Assembly (NCBI GenBank): GCA_052115395.1
Contig: JBFRGO010000004.1
Strand: one strand, 5' to 3'
Source of the DNA: Noviluteimonas sp052115395
GTDB taxonomy: Bacteria; Pseudomonadota; Gammaproteobacteria; Xanthomonadales; Xanthomonadaceae
Length of the DNA: 64,000 nt
In this document: in pieces, positions 9,021-18,497 of the stretch
Layout of the letters: each line of letters begins with the position of its first letter
Position numbering within the stretch: the stretch's first letter is position 1
Notes under the pieces: generated by a model
Databases searched by the model: none
What the model was told of the DNA's origin: nothing
Seen by the model: the letters and a program-made list of their open reading frames with translations, nothing else
Program-made: the position numbers and the translations under genes

Positions 9021-10388
9021 TCAAACGATCGACAGCGACTTCTCTTTCCGTTCCGCGAGCCGCTTTTCCAGATAGTGGATGTTCTGCCCGCCTTGCTGGA
9101 ACCCACCGTCGGCGAGGATGCGCTGCTGCAGCGGGATGTTCGTCTTGATGCCGTCGACGACCATTTCGCTCAGGGCCACGCGCATGCGCGCGATCGCGGT
9201 GGCGCGGTCGGGGCCGTGCACGATGAGCTTGCCGATCATCGAGTCGTAATTCGACGGAACGCGGTAGCTCTCGTAGATGTGCGAATCCACGCGCACGCCC
9301 GGGCCGCCCGGTGCATGGAAGTGCTGGATCAGGCCGGGGCAGGGCATGAACGTGTCCGGGTCCTCGGCGTTGATGCGGCATTCGATCGCGTGCCCGTTGA
9401 GCACGATGTCTTCCTGCCGGATCGACAGCTTGTGGCCGGCGGCGATCATCAACTGTTCGCGCACCAGGTCGATGCCCGTGACCATTTCGGTCACCGGATG
9501 TTCGACCTGGATGCGGGTGTTCATTTCGATGAAGTAGAAGCGCCCGTTTTCGTAGAGGAATTCGAACGTGCCCGCGCCGCGATAACCGATGCGGATGCAC
9601 GCTTCCACGCACACGCGGCCGATCTCGGCGCGCTGTTCGGGCGTGATGCCCGGCGCGGGCGCTTCTTCGACGACCTTCTGGTGGCGGCGCTGCATCGAGC
9701 AGTCGCGTTCGCCCAGGTGGATCGCGTTGCCCTGGCCGTCGGCGAGCACCTGGATCTCCACGTGGCGCGGGTTCTCCAGGAATTTCTCCATGTAGACCAT
9801 GTCGTTGGAGAACGCGGCCTTCGCCTCGGTCTTCGTGGTCTGGATGGCGTTGTGCAGGTGCGCTTCGGTGTGCACCACGCGCATGCCGCGGCCACCGCCG
9901 CCACCGGCGGCCTTCACGATCACCGGATAGCCGATTTCGCGCGCGATCTTGACGTTGGTCGCCGGGTCGTCGCCGAGCGGGCCGCCGCTGCCGGGCACGC
10001 ACGGCACGCCGGCGGCCTTCATCGCGCGGATCGCTTCGACCTTGTCGCCCATCAGGCGGATCGTGTCGGCCTTCGGGCCGATGAAGACGAAGCCGGAATT
10101 CTCGACGCGCTCGGCGAAGTCGGCGTTCTCGCTGAGGAAGCCGTAGCCGGGGTGGATCGCCTGCGCGTCGGTCACTTCGGCGGCGGCGATGATCGAAGCC
10201 ATGTTGAGGTAACTGTCGGTGGACGGCGCGGGGCCGATGCACACCGATTCGTCGGCCATGGCGACGTGCTTGAGGTTGCGGTCGACGGTGGAATGCACCG
10301 CGACAGTGCGAATGCCCAGCGCGTGGCACGCGCGCAGGATGCGCAGTGCGATTTCGCCGCGGTTGGCGATGACGACTTTGTCCAGCAT
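9021..10388 (-). CDS. accC: biotin carboxylase subunit of acetyl-CoA carboxylase
   Basis: ATP-dependent carboxylation of biotin on AccB, the first half-reaction of malonyl-CoA synthesis. 455 aa, starting MLDKVVIANRGEIALRILRA. It has the ATP-grasp glycine loop AAGGGGGRGMRVV (residues 161-173), the GERDCSMQRRHQK signature, FIEMNTRIQVEHPVTE and the end-domain GKLIVHGPDR. It follows accB with a 10-bp gap. Downstream genes differ from the usual prmA. Confidence 0.98.
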   Translation of the reverse strand: MLDKVVIANRGEIALRILRACHALGIRTVAVHSTVDRNLKHVAMADESVCIGPAPSTDSYLNMASIIAAAEVTDAQAIHPGYGFLSENADFAERVENSGFVFIGPKADTIRLMGDKVEAIRAMKAAGVPCVPGSGGPLGDDPATNVKIAREIGYPVIVKAAGGGGGRGMRVVHTEAHLHNAIQTTKTEAKAAFSNDMVYMEKFLENPRHVEIQVLADGQGNAIHLGERDCSMQRRHQKVVEEAPAPGITPEQRAEIGRVCVEACIRIGYRGAGTFEFLYENGRFYFIEMNTRIQVEHPVTEMVTGIDLVREQLMIAAGHKLSIRQEDIVLNGHAIECRINAEDPDTFMPCPGLIQHFHAPGGPGVRVDSHIYESYRVPSNYDSMIGKLIVHGPDRATAIARMRVALSEMVVDGIKTNIPLQQRILADGGFQQGGQNIHYLEKRLAERKEKSLSIV

Positions 10389-10398
10389 CAGTGCGACC

Positions 10399-10875
10399 TC
10401 AGCCGATCACGAAGAGCGGTTCGTCGAATTCGATCGGCTGACCGCTTTCCACGAGGACCTTCAGCACCGTGCCCGACACGTCGGCTTCGATGGGGTTGAA
10501 CATCTTCATCGCCTCGATGATGCCGAGCGTCTCGCCGGCCTTGACCGCCTGGCCGAGCGTGACGAATGCAGGCTTGTCCGGCGAGGGCGAGGCATAGAAC
10601 GTGCCCACCATCGGCGCGCGGACGACGTGGCCTTCGGGCAGGTCGGCAGACTTGGCGCTGCCGCCGCTGACGCCTTCGGTCGGGCCCGCCATCGGCATCA
10701 CCGGCGCGGGGCGCGATTCGACGTGCATCGGCATGACCTGCGGGGCGGCGACGGCCACGCCGCCGCGCGGCACGCGCGCCAGGCGGACGGACTCTTCGCC
10801 TTCCTTGATCTCGATCTCGGCCAGGTTGGATTCTTCGAGGAGATCGATGAGTTTCTTGATTTTGCGCAGGTCCAT
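10399..10875 (-). CDS. accB: biotin carboxyl carrier protein of acetyl-CoA carboxylase
   Basis: 158 aa. The N-terminus MDLRKIKKLIDLLEESN is typical of AccB. A Pro/Ala/Met-rich linker (about 45-75) leads to the biotinyl domain with VRAPMVGTFY and EAMKM. Lys124 in that motif is the expected biotinylation site. Ends DEPLFVIG. It sits between aroQ (8 bp upstream) and accC in a minus-strand operon, as in Pseudomonas and Xanthomonas. Confidence 0.97.
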   Translation of the reverse strand: MDLRKIKKLIDLLEESNLAEIEIKEGEESVRLARVPRGGVAVAAPQVMPMHVESRPAPVMPMAGPTEGVSGGSAKSADLPEGHVVRAPMVGTFYASPSPDKPAFVTLGQAVKAGETLGIIEAMKMFNPIEADVSGTVLKVLVESGQPIEFDEPLFVIG

Positions 10876-10883
10876 GGCGGGCC

Positions 10884-11336
10884 TCAGGGTGCTGTGTCGG
10901 TGGAAAGCCGCTGCAAGGCGGCGTCGAGCGCGAGCCGGTAGCTCGCCGCGCCGAACCCCGCCACCACGCCGACGGCGAGATCGCTGAAGTAGCTGGTGCG
11001 GCGGAACGGTTCCCGCGCGTGCGGGTTGGACAGGTGGACTTCGATGAAGGGCAGCGCGACCGCGGCAAGGGCGTCGCGGAGCGCCACCGAGGTGTGGGTG
11101 AACCCGGCGGGGTTCACCAGCGCGAAGGCGGTGCCGTCTTCGCGCGCGGCCTGGATGCGATCGACCAGCACGTGCTCGGCGTTGGACTGCAGGCTTTCGA
11201 GCTGGTGGCCGGCGGCCTGCGCGCGACGTGCGAGGTCGGCGTCGATTTCGGCGAGGGTCGTGCGGCCATAAACCTCCGGCTCGCGGGTGCCGAGCAGGTT
11301 GAGGTTGGGGCCATGCAGGACCAGCAGCTTCGCCAT
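10884..11336 (-). CDS. aroQ: type II 3-dehydroquinate dehydratase
   Basis: Dehydrates 3-dehydroquinate to 3-dehydroshikimate in the shikimate pathway. The 150 aa protein carries the type II signature LVLHGPNLNLLGTREPEVYG with the catalytic Arg18 and Tyr23, then NPAGFTHTSVALRDAL and EVHLSN with the catalytic His near residue 101. The length is normal. It is the first gene of the aroQ-accB-accC operon. The 126 bp upstream (11337-11462) probably hold the promoter, but I see no convincing -35/-10 pair. Confidence 0.97.
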   Translation of the reverse strand: MAKLLVLHGPNLNLLGTREPEVYGRTTLAEIDADLARRAQAAGHQLESLQSNAEHVLVDRIQAAREDGTAFALVNPAGFTHTSVALRDALAAVALPFIEVHLSNPHAREPFRRTSYFSDLAVGVVAGFGAASYRLALDAALQRLSTDTAP

Positions 11337-11462
11337 CGATGGGGCCGGGGTTGCGGACGCGCAGTCTGGCCGAACCGACCCCGGGTGTCCAGAACCCAGC
11401 CCGCAGTTCTCTACCGTATCGACGAAGTTCGCAGGACTTATGCCGACCTTTGAGTAAGGCCT

Positions 11463-12059
11463 CTAATCCCTTGCCCAGCCTGCGATTTCCCCTTCCTCAA
11501 AGGGGCCGATGCGTTGTTTCAACAGCTGCCCGTCGGGAGAGATCAGCACCGAATACGGGAGAACGCCCTTGGGGTTGCCCAGGCGCACGCCGGCATCGGC
11601 GGGGCCGGGGGTGTCGATGAGGATCGGATAGGTCACGCCGGTCCGCGCGATGAAGGCCCGCACCGCCGCCACGTCATCCAAGGCGATGCCAACGACTTGC
11701 ACACCGTTGGCGCCCTGTTCCCCGGCGAAGGATTGCAGCGCCGGCATCTCTTTCACGCACGGGCCGCACCAGCTGGCCCAGACGTTGATGAGCACGGGGC
11801 GGCCGGCGTAGTGCGCCGGGAGGTCGATGCGCGTGCCGTCGATGGCCGGCAGCGCGAAGTTCGGGACGCGTTCGCCGCGTTTGGCGACCGCGACGCCCTT
11901 GGGTACCGGCGGTGCGGTGGCCTGCATCGCGGAGTTCAACGCGCGCTGGCCGACTTCGGTCTTCCACACCGGCCCCGGGCCGGAAGTCAGCAAGCTGGCG
12001 ACGACGCCGAGCGTCCCCGCCGCGACCGCGACGAGCACGACCTTCGCCGACGCATTCAA
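11463..12059 (-). CDS. TlpA-like periplasmic thioredoxin-fold protein
   Basis: 198 aa with an N-terminal membrane anchor or signal (KVVLVAVAAGTLGVVASLL) and an AhpC/TSA-type thioredoxin domain beginning VPNFALPAIDGTRIDLP. The active site is NVWASWCGPCVKEMP. Such proteins reduce periplasmic disulfides, for example during cytochrome c maturation. The TTG at 12059 is preferred because it overlaps the dsbD stop (TTGA) and begins right at the anchor; no ATG is available nearby. DsbD immediately upstream is a plausible electron donor. Confidence 0.88.
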   Translation of the reverse strand: MNASAKVVLVAVAAGTLGVVASLLTSGPGPVWKTEVGQRALNSAMQATAPPVPKGVAVAKRGERVPNFALPAIDGTRIDLPAHYAGRPVLINVWASWCGPCVKEMPALQSFAGEQGANGVQVVGIALDDVAAVRAFIARTGVTYPILIDTPGPADAGVRLGNPKGVLPYSVLISPDGQLLKQRIGPFEEGEIAGWARD

Positions 12060-14251
12060 GGCGCCGCCCCGCGATGCGCGCGTTCGACGAACTTGTCGGT
12101 CTCTTCGAACCCCGTCAGCCGCAACCCGCGACGCTCCTGCCCGTCGCGGAAGAACAGCGACATCGGCGGACCGATGATGCCGAAGCGCTGCATCAGGGCC
12201 TGGTCCTGCGCATCGTTGGCGGTGACGTCGGCCTGCAGCAGCACGTAATCGCGCAAGGCCTGGTGCACCTGCGGCTGGGTGAAGACGTACTTCTCCATCT
12301 CCTTGCAGCTCACGCACCAGTCGGCATAGAAGTCGAGCATCACCGGCTTGCCCGCCTCGCGCGCGGCGGCGATTTCGCGATCGAGATCGTCGACCGACTT
12401 GATGCGCTTGAACGCGATCGCTTCTTCCTGCACCGCATGCAAACCCGCGAGCGGGCGCAGGGGATCGTGCGAACCGGCGAACGCGCCGAGCAACTGCGCC
12501 GCGCCCACGATCGTGAGCACGAGCCCCGCGAAACGCGCGGCCATCTTCGAACCCAGCTTGCTGCCGAGGGTGAACGCCCACGTCGCCGCGCCGAGTGCGA
12601 GCAGGCCCCACAACGCGAGCGTCCACGTCGCCGGCAGCACGCGCGACAACATCCAGATCGCAAGGCCGAGGAACACGAAGCCGAACACGCGCTGCACCGC
12701 GACCATCCACGGGCCGCTGGTCGGCATCCCGCGCCCCGCTGCGATGCCGAAGGCGACCAGCGGCGCGCCCATGCCGAGCGCGAGCAGGAACAGCGCCGCA
12801 CCACCGAACACCGGATCCCGCGCCTGCGCGATGTAGAGCACCGCACCCATCAGCGGCGGCGCGACGCAGGGCCCGACGATCAACGCCGACAACGCGCCCA
12901 TCGCCGCCACGCCGATCCACGAACCACCGCGCTGGCGATCGCTCGCCGCGCCCAGGCGCGCGCGCAAACCCGCCGGCAATTGCAATTCGTACAGGCCGAA
13001 CATCGACAGCGACAGCACGACGAACAACAACGCGAACGCGCCGAGTACCCAGGCGTTCTGCATCGCCGACTGCAGGTTGGCCGCCGCGCCCAGCAAGCCC
13101 GCGAGGATGCCCGCGATGGTGAACACCACCGCGCTGGCGAGCACGTAGACCGTCGAGAGCGAGAACCCGCGCCATGCACCGACGCGTTCGCCGCGCCCGG
13201 CGATCAGGCCCGAAAGAATCGGCACCATCGGCAACACGCAGGGCGTGAACGCCAGCCCGAGCCCGTAGGCGAAGAACAACACCAGCGCCCACGCGCGATG
13301 CTGGCCGCCGAGGCTTTGCGCCAGGCGCTGGTCTTCGGCGAGCGCACCGCTGTCGTCGAACGTCGTCGCCTTCGACACATCGCCGGCCGGCAAGGACACC
13401 GGCAGGCTGCGCGTCATCACCGGATAACAGATGCCGCCGTCCTGGCAGCCCTGGAAGGTGACCTGCAAGGTGCCATCGACTGCACGCGCATGCGCGCGCT
13501 GCACCGGGACGTTGACGTCGACCGGATCGAAATACACGACGACTTCGCCGAAGTGTTCATCGCGATGTTGTTTCCCCGGCGGCCATTGCGGCGCGCGCAG
13601 CGTGATGCCGTCGCCGTCGAACTTCAGTTGCGTCTTGTCGCGGTACAGGTAATAGCCCGGCGCCGGCGCGAAGCGCACGAGCAACGCGTTGCCGCCATTG
13701 GCGATGGCCTCGATGTGGAAGGCCTGTTGTTCCGGCAGGGGCTCGCCCTTGTCGCTGCGCAGGGGCAACAACCCGCCGGACGCGGGCGCATCGAGCAGGC
13801 TGCCGGCCTGCGAAGGCAACGCGACCTGCACCGTGCGCATCTGCGGCGGATAACACACGCCGACATCGGCGCAGCCCTGGTACTTCACCTTCAACGTCAC
13901 CGATCGCGCATCGGCGGACGGCGTGCCGACGACCTTCGCTTCCAGCAACGTGCGATAGGTTTCGACGTCGCCGAAGAATTCGTCGTGCTTGTGCTTGCCG
14001 GGCGGCATCTGCAACGCAGCGCCCGTGAAGTCGGCCGATTCCACCGACGTGCGATGGCGATACAGGTAATAGCCCGGCGCGATCTTCCAGGTCAGTGCGA
14101 TGGAATCGCGCGAGGCCGCCTTGGCGTTGAACGCGAAGGCCTGGTCGACCGGCAGCAGGTCTTTTTCATCGACCGAGTTCGCCGCGAGCGACACGGTTCC
14201 CATGAGCAGGGCGAGCAGGGCCGTCGCGGCGCGTCGGAAAAACATCGTCAT
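12056..14251 (-). CDS. dsbD: thiol:disulfide interchange protein DsbD with duplicated N-terminal domain
   Basis: Inner-membrane protein that carries electrons from cytoplasmic thioredoxin to periplasmic reductases. 731 aa against 565 in E. coli. After a signal peptide (FFRRAATALLALLMGTVSLAA) come two successive nDsbD domains. Each has a GYYLYR motif and a redox pair: Cys127/Cys133 in YQGCADVGVCYP and Cys269/Cys275 in FQGCQDGGICYP. Then come eight or so membrane helices (GLAFTPCVLPMVPILSGL; VGPCVAPPLMGAVLYI) and a C-terminal thioredoxin domain with WCVSC (Cys646/Cys649). The ATG at 14251 begins the signal peptide. cutA lies 13 bp upstream. Confidence 0.96.
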   Translation of the reverse strand: MTMFFRRAATALLALLMGTVSLAANSVDEKDLLPVDQAFAFNAKAASRDSIALTWKIAPGYYLYRHRTSVESADFTGAALQMPPGKHKHDEFFGDVETYRTLLEAKVVGTPSADARSVTLKVKYQGCADVGVCYPPQMRTVQVALPSQAGSLLDAPASGGLLPLRSDKGEPLPEQQAFHIEAIANGGNALLVRFAPAPGYYLYRDKTQLKFDGDGITLRAPQWPPGKQHRDEHFGEVVVYFDPVDVNVPVQRAHARAVDGTLQVTFQGCQDGGICYPVMTRSLPVSLPAGDVSKATTFDDSGALAEDQRLAQSLGGQHRAWALVLFFAYGLGLAFTPCVLPMVPILSGLIAGRGERVGAWRGFSLSTVYVLASAVVFTIAGILAGLLGAAANLQSAMQNAWVLGAFALLFVVLSLSMFGLYELQLPAGLRARLGAASDRQRGGSWIGVAAMGALSALIVGPCVAPPLMGAVLYIAQARDPVFGGAALFLLALGMGAPLVAFGIAAGRGMPTSGPWMVAVQRVFGFVFLGLAIWMLSRVLPATWTLALWGLLALGAATWAFTLGSKLGSKMAARFAGLVLTIVGAAQLLGAFAGSHDPLRPLAGLHAVQEEAIAFKRIKSVDDLDREIAAAREAGKPVMLDFYADWCVSCKEMEKYVFTQPQVHQALRDYVLLQADVTANDAQDQALMQRFGIIGPPMSLFFRDGQERRGLRLTGFEETDKFVERAHRGAAP

Positions 14252-14264
14252 GGGCAAGAAGTCG

Positions 14265-14591
14265 TCAGGCGGGGACGGAAGGGTCGGTTTCGCGCGCGAT
14301 CCATTGCAGGTACGCGGGCAGGCCGCCGGCTTCGACCGCCAGCACTTCCGGGAGTTCGTAAGGGTGCAGGGCAACGATGCGCTCCTGCAGCGCGGGCATG
14401 CGCACGCGCGTGGTCTTGGCCAAGAGCAGCACTTCGGCGGCGTGTTCGACCTTGCCCTGCCAGCGATACGTGGATTGCATGCCCGGCAGGAGATTCACGC
14501 ACGCGGCCAGGCGCTCTTCGACCAACGCATCGGCGATGCGTTGCGCGGAATCGAGGTCGGGGCAGGCGGTGAGGCAGAGCAGGGCGTTCAC
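14265..14591 (-). CDS. cutA: divalent-cation tolerance protein CutA
   Basis: 108 aa trimeric CutA1-fold protein. It starts MNALLCLTACPDLDSAQRIADALVEERLAACVN and contains the family stretch STYRWQGKVEHAAEVLLLAKT and the ending YLQWIARET. It is linked to copper and other divalent metal tolerance in E. coli. Its adjacency to dsbD (13 bp) is the classical cutA-dsbD arrangement. Confidence 0.95.
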   Translation of the reverse strand: MNALLCLTACPDLDSAQRIADALVEERLAACVNLLPGMQSTYRWQGKVEHAAEVLLLAKTTRVRMPALQERIVALHPYELPEVLAVEAGGLPAYLQWIARETDPSVPA

Positions 14592-14655
14592 GACGGGCGC
14601 CGAAACGGGGGCGCCATAGCGTACTCGCGTCCCGCGGCCGGGCTAAGTGCCGGCT

Positions 14656-15084
14656 TCAGTCCAGGCTGTCGTAATACGCGTCGCTGGTCATCAGCGATTT
14701 CGCACGCGGGCGACCCGTGCGCTGGCTGGCGAGTTCTTCCATCAGCTCCACCAGCGCCAGGCGCGCGCGCACCGGCGCCTCGCGGAAGGCCACGAGCAGG
14801 CGTTGTTCGAGCGAGTCGTCGACGAGCAGGGCATCGACCGCCGCCACCGAATCGAGCACCGTTTCGCGCGAAGGCGCCATCTGGCCGCGGCCCGTGGCCA
14901 GCCATTCGAACTGCACGCCGGTCACCATCGCGATTTCGCGCAAGTGCTTGACGCTCGGATTCTTGCCTTGCGGTGCTTCCCAGTGACTCACGGCGCTACG
15001 TTGCACACCCACCGCCTGCGCGAGTTGGGTTTGCGACATGGCGGCGTGGCGGCGCGCTAGCCGGATGCGTTGCTGGGAAGTCAT
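14656..15084 (-). CDS. XRE family helix-turn-helix transcriptional regulator
   Basis: 142 aa. The N-terminal HTH_3 domain is clear: RIRLARRHAAMSQTQLAQAV, then GVQRSAVSHWEAPQGKNP and VKHLREIAMVTGVQFEWLATG. The C-terminal half is helical (LLVAFREAPVRARLALVELMEEL) and probably mediates dimerisation. The long upstream region contains short dyads (CGGCAACTGCCG near 15139 and GTGCC..GGCAC near 15115-15132) that could be autoregulatory operators. The target genes are unknown. Confidence 0.88.
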   Translation of the reverse strand: MTSQQRIRLARRHAAMSQTQLAQAVGVQRSAVSHWEAPQGKNPSVKHLREIAMVTGVQFEWLATGRGQMAPSRETVLDSVAAVDALLVDDSLEQRLLVAFREAPVRARLALVELMEELASQRTGRPRAKSLMTSDAYYDSLD

Positions 15085-15310
15085 GGTGGGTTACGTAGAA
15101 AAATCCGTGCCAAGTGAAGGCATGTCGGCACGTTACACACGGCAACTGCCGGTATGAAGCGACAATGTTACCGCTGCTCACCCCGTGAATGATAATGGCA
15201 GCAACCTGTCTACTTTTGGTAGCGGGCGTGAGCCGGGCGCTGGAACACAGCCTGTAAATATCGGTTTTAGCTACCAACAAGCACCGTTTCACGGCCGCCA
15301 CCGCCCTTCA

Positions 15311-15463
15311 CAACGGGGACGAAGTCCGCAATTCTCCGCTCCGTCGAAAGGAACTTTTCGATAAGGCAACGGACTGGGGGTGGAGGACGGCGAGGGATCG
15401 CCCGCCACGGACTCGGCAACTCCCGACCCCAGGGCGCGCACGGCCACGTGCGCGCCCTTTTTT
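15311..15463 (+). ncRNA. candidate small RNA with GGA loops, ending in an intrinsic terminator
   Basis: There is no coding gene between 15085 and 15706. The plus strand ends here in a perfect terminator, so a plus-strand transcript should start upstream. Predicted elements in order: AGTCCG (15323-15328) can pair with CGGACT (15370-15375) around hairpin TCGAAA-GGAACT-TTTCGA (15344-15361); CTGGGG (15374-15379) can pair with CCCCAG (15427-15432) around hairpin GGCGA-GGGA-TCGCC (15389-15402). Both inner loops expose GGA, the core CsrA/RsmA recognition motif. The 5' end is not defined and I cannot name a clear promoter. The rest of 15085-15310 holds the XRE upstream region and nothing else recognisable. 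Confidence 0.6.
15432..15463 (+). terminator. strong Rho-independent terminator ending the small RNA candidate
   Basis: An 11-bp perfect stem (GGGCGCGCACG / CGTGCGCGCCC), tetraloop GCCA, followed directly by six T residues on the plus strand. The neighbouring XRE gene is transcribed the other way, so this cannot be its terminator. Confidence 0.88.
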
Positions 15464-15489
15464 CCGGCGCCCCGGCGCCCCGGCTCCGC

Positions 15490-15539
15490 GGAACCCCTCC
15501 CTCGCCCTTCCCCCCTGCGCCAAGCGGGGGAGGGGTTCC
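15490..15539. repeat. REP-like palindrome (GGAACCCCTCC / GGAGGGGTTCC)
   Basis: An 11-bp perfect inverted repeat at 15490-15500 and 15529-15539 encloses a pyrimidine-rich spacer and GCGGGGG. It resembles the CCCTCCC...GGGAGGG palindromes at 42224-42247 and 51561-51586, suggesting one dispersed family. It lies between the small-RNA terminator and the groESL promoter. Confidence 0.65.
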
Positions 15540-15631
15540 TTCATTCGAATGCGCAGCCGCCCTTGAAAGCCCGGGGCCGCACCCCGATTAGAGTCGCCGA
15601 CCCGCTCTGCGGGCTTCATTTGCGCGAATTC

Positions 15632-15661
15632 TTGGCACTCGTTTCCGGCGACTGCTAGAAT
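15632..15661 (+). promoter_or_regulatory. CIRCE operator overlapping the groESL promoter
   Basis: TTGGCACTC, nine-base spacer, GACTGCTAG at 15632-15658 matches the HrcA operator TTAGCACTC-N9-GAGTGCTAA at 8/9 and 7/9 positions. The same DNA supplies a sigma-70-like promoter: TTGGCA (15632-15637), 18-bp spacer, TAGAAT (15656-15661). The -35 lies in the left arm and the -10 begins in the right arm. HrcA binding would therefore block RNA polymerase directly. The groES start is 45 bp downstream of the -10. Confidence 0.85.
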
Positions 15662-15706
15662 TTGCGGCCTTTCACCAACCGCATCAAGCACTTGCGAGGG
15701 TTGTCA

Positions 15707-15994
15707 ATGAACATCAAGCCGCTGTACGACCGCGTGGTCATCAAGCGCATGGAAGAAGAAAAGCTGTCGGCCGGCGGGATCGTGATCCCGGATTCGGCCA
15801 CCGAAAAGCCGATCAAGGGCGAAGTCGTCGCCGTCGGCGAAGGCAAGGTCCTGGACAACGGTTCGGTGCGCAGCCCGAAGGTCAAGGCTGGCGACAAGGT
15901 GCTCTTCGGCAAGTACAGCGGCACCGAAGTGAAGCTCGATGGCACCGAATACCTCGTGGTGAAGGAAGACGACATCCTCGCCGTCCTCGGCTGA
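15707..15994 (+). CDS. groES: co-chaperonin GroES
   Basis: 95 aa heptameric lid of the GroEL chamber. MNIKPLYDRVVIKRMEEEKLS, the mobile loop KLSAGGIVIPDSATEKP and the ending EYLVVKEDDILAVLG are all standard. The ATG at 15707 is chosen from homology; the upstream in-frame TTG is not GroES-like. Heat-shock/HrcA control is expected from the CIRCE element. groEL follows after 56 bp. Confidence 0.99.
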   Translation: MNIKPLYDRVVIKRMEEEKLSAGGIVIPDSATEKPIKGEVVAVGEGKVLDNGSVRSPKVKAGDKVLFGKYSGTEVKLDGTEYLVVKEDDILAVLG

Positions 15995-16050
15995 GTCTCG
16001 CCCTTCGCATTCAAACGTACACAAGCAACTTTCTACTGAGGTAATCCGCA

Positions 16051-17688
<1,638 letters not shown>

Positions 17689-17789
17689 AGAAATCCATAC
17701 CGCGGTGCGCAGCGCCATCCCCGACTTGCCGGCCTTCGGCCGGCACCGCCCCCAACTAGGGGGCTAGTCCTAAAGCCGCTGCACCAGAG

Positions 17790-17818
17790 AGGCCCGCGAA
17801 AGCGGGCCTTTCTTTTTT
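17790..17818 (+). terminator. intrinsic terminator of groESL
   Basis: GGCCCGC-GAAA-GCGGGCC (17791-17808) with flanking A/T closure is followed by a T-rich run (TTTCTTTTTT). The 100 bp before it contain two further GC hairpins (GCCGGCCTTCGGCCGGC and CCCCCAACTAGGGGG) without T tracts. Confidence 0.9.
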
Positions 17819-17843
17819 GCGCGCACGCCCTGGGCGTATCGTT

Positions 17844-17869
17844 TGAACCGGCCGCCCCCGGCACGGTAC
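17844..17869 (+). promoter_or_regulatory. possible ECF-type promoter of the sigma/anti-sigma/protease operon
   Basis: TGAACC at 17844-17849 resembles an ECF -35 element (core GAAC), followed after about 14-16 bp by CGGTACT. The start codon is at 17892. Autoregulated ECF operons often carry such a site. The -10 is weak, so this is tentative. Confidence 0.35.
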
Positions 17870-17891
17870 TGACGGGCGACAGGAGGGTCGA

Positions 17892-18497
17892 ATGGCGCAC
17901 CCCAACCAAGGGCCCGACGGCGGGATGCCGACCGGGACCGACAGATCCATCGCGATGGACGAAGCCGACCTGGTCGGCCTCGTGGCGATGGAGGACATGC
18001 GCGCGTTCGAGGCGCTTTACCGCGCCTATCACCCCAGGCTCCGCCGTTTCCTGCGCGGCATGTTGCGTCAGTCGACGATGGTGGACGAAGTGTTGGACGA
18101 CACGATGCTGGTCGCATGGCGCAAGGCGCATACCTTCGATGCGACCTCGCGCGTGTCGACCTGGTTGTTCGCCATCGCGTACCGGCAAGCCTTGAAGGCG
18201 CTCCGTCGCCTCGACTGGTCGATGCCCGATCCGATCGACGAGCCCGCCGCGCCGCGCGAAGGCGAACCCGATCGCGAACTGGCCCACGCGCAACTGCGCG
18301 AACGCCTGGATGCGGTCATGGCCCAACTCTCGCCCGAACACCGCGCCGTGATCGAGATGACCTACTTCCACGGATACAGCTGCAAGGAGATCGCCGACGT
18401 CGTCGGTTGCCCGGTGGCGACGGTGAAGACGCGCATGTTCTATGCGCGCCGCCACATGAAGACCCTGCTCGGCGACGAAGGAGTGCAAGCGCTGTGA
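17892..18497 (+). CDS. ECF sigma factor
   Basis: 201 aa RNA polymerase sigma-70 family factor of the extracytoplasmic-function type. Region 2 runs from about residue 35 (FEALYRAYHPRLRRFLRGML) through DTMLVAWRKAHTFD and WLFAIAYRQALKALR. Region 4 from about 135 contains LSPEHRAVIEMTYFHGYSCKEIADV and the recognition helix GCPVATVKTRMFYARRHMK. An acidic/Pro linker separates them. The ATG at 17892 has AGGAGGG upstream. The GTGA overlap with the anti-sigma gene (18494) shows translational coupling. The regulon is unknown. Confidence 0.93.
   Translation: MAHPNQGPDGGMPTGTDRSIAMDEADLVGLVAMEDMRAFEALYRAYHPRLRRFLRGMLRQSTMVDEVLDDTMLVAWRKAHTFDATSRVSTWLFAIAYRQALKALRRLDWSMPDPIDEPAAPREGEPDRELAHAQLRERLDAVMAQLSPEHRAVIEMTYFHGYSCKEIADVVGCPVATVKTRMFYARRHMKTLLGDEGVQAL

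Noticed and set aside
15253..15275. GacA-box-like TGTAA upstream of the small RNA candidate
   Set aside because: The second half-site does not match CTTACA; too weak to call a UAS.
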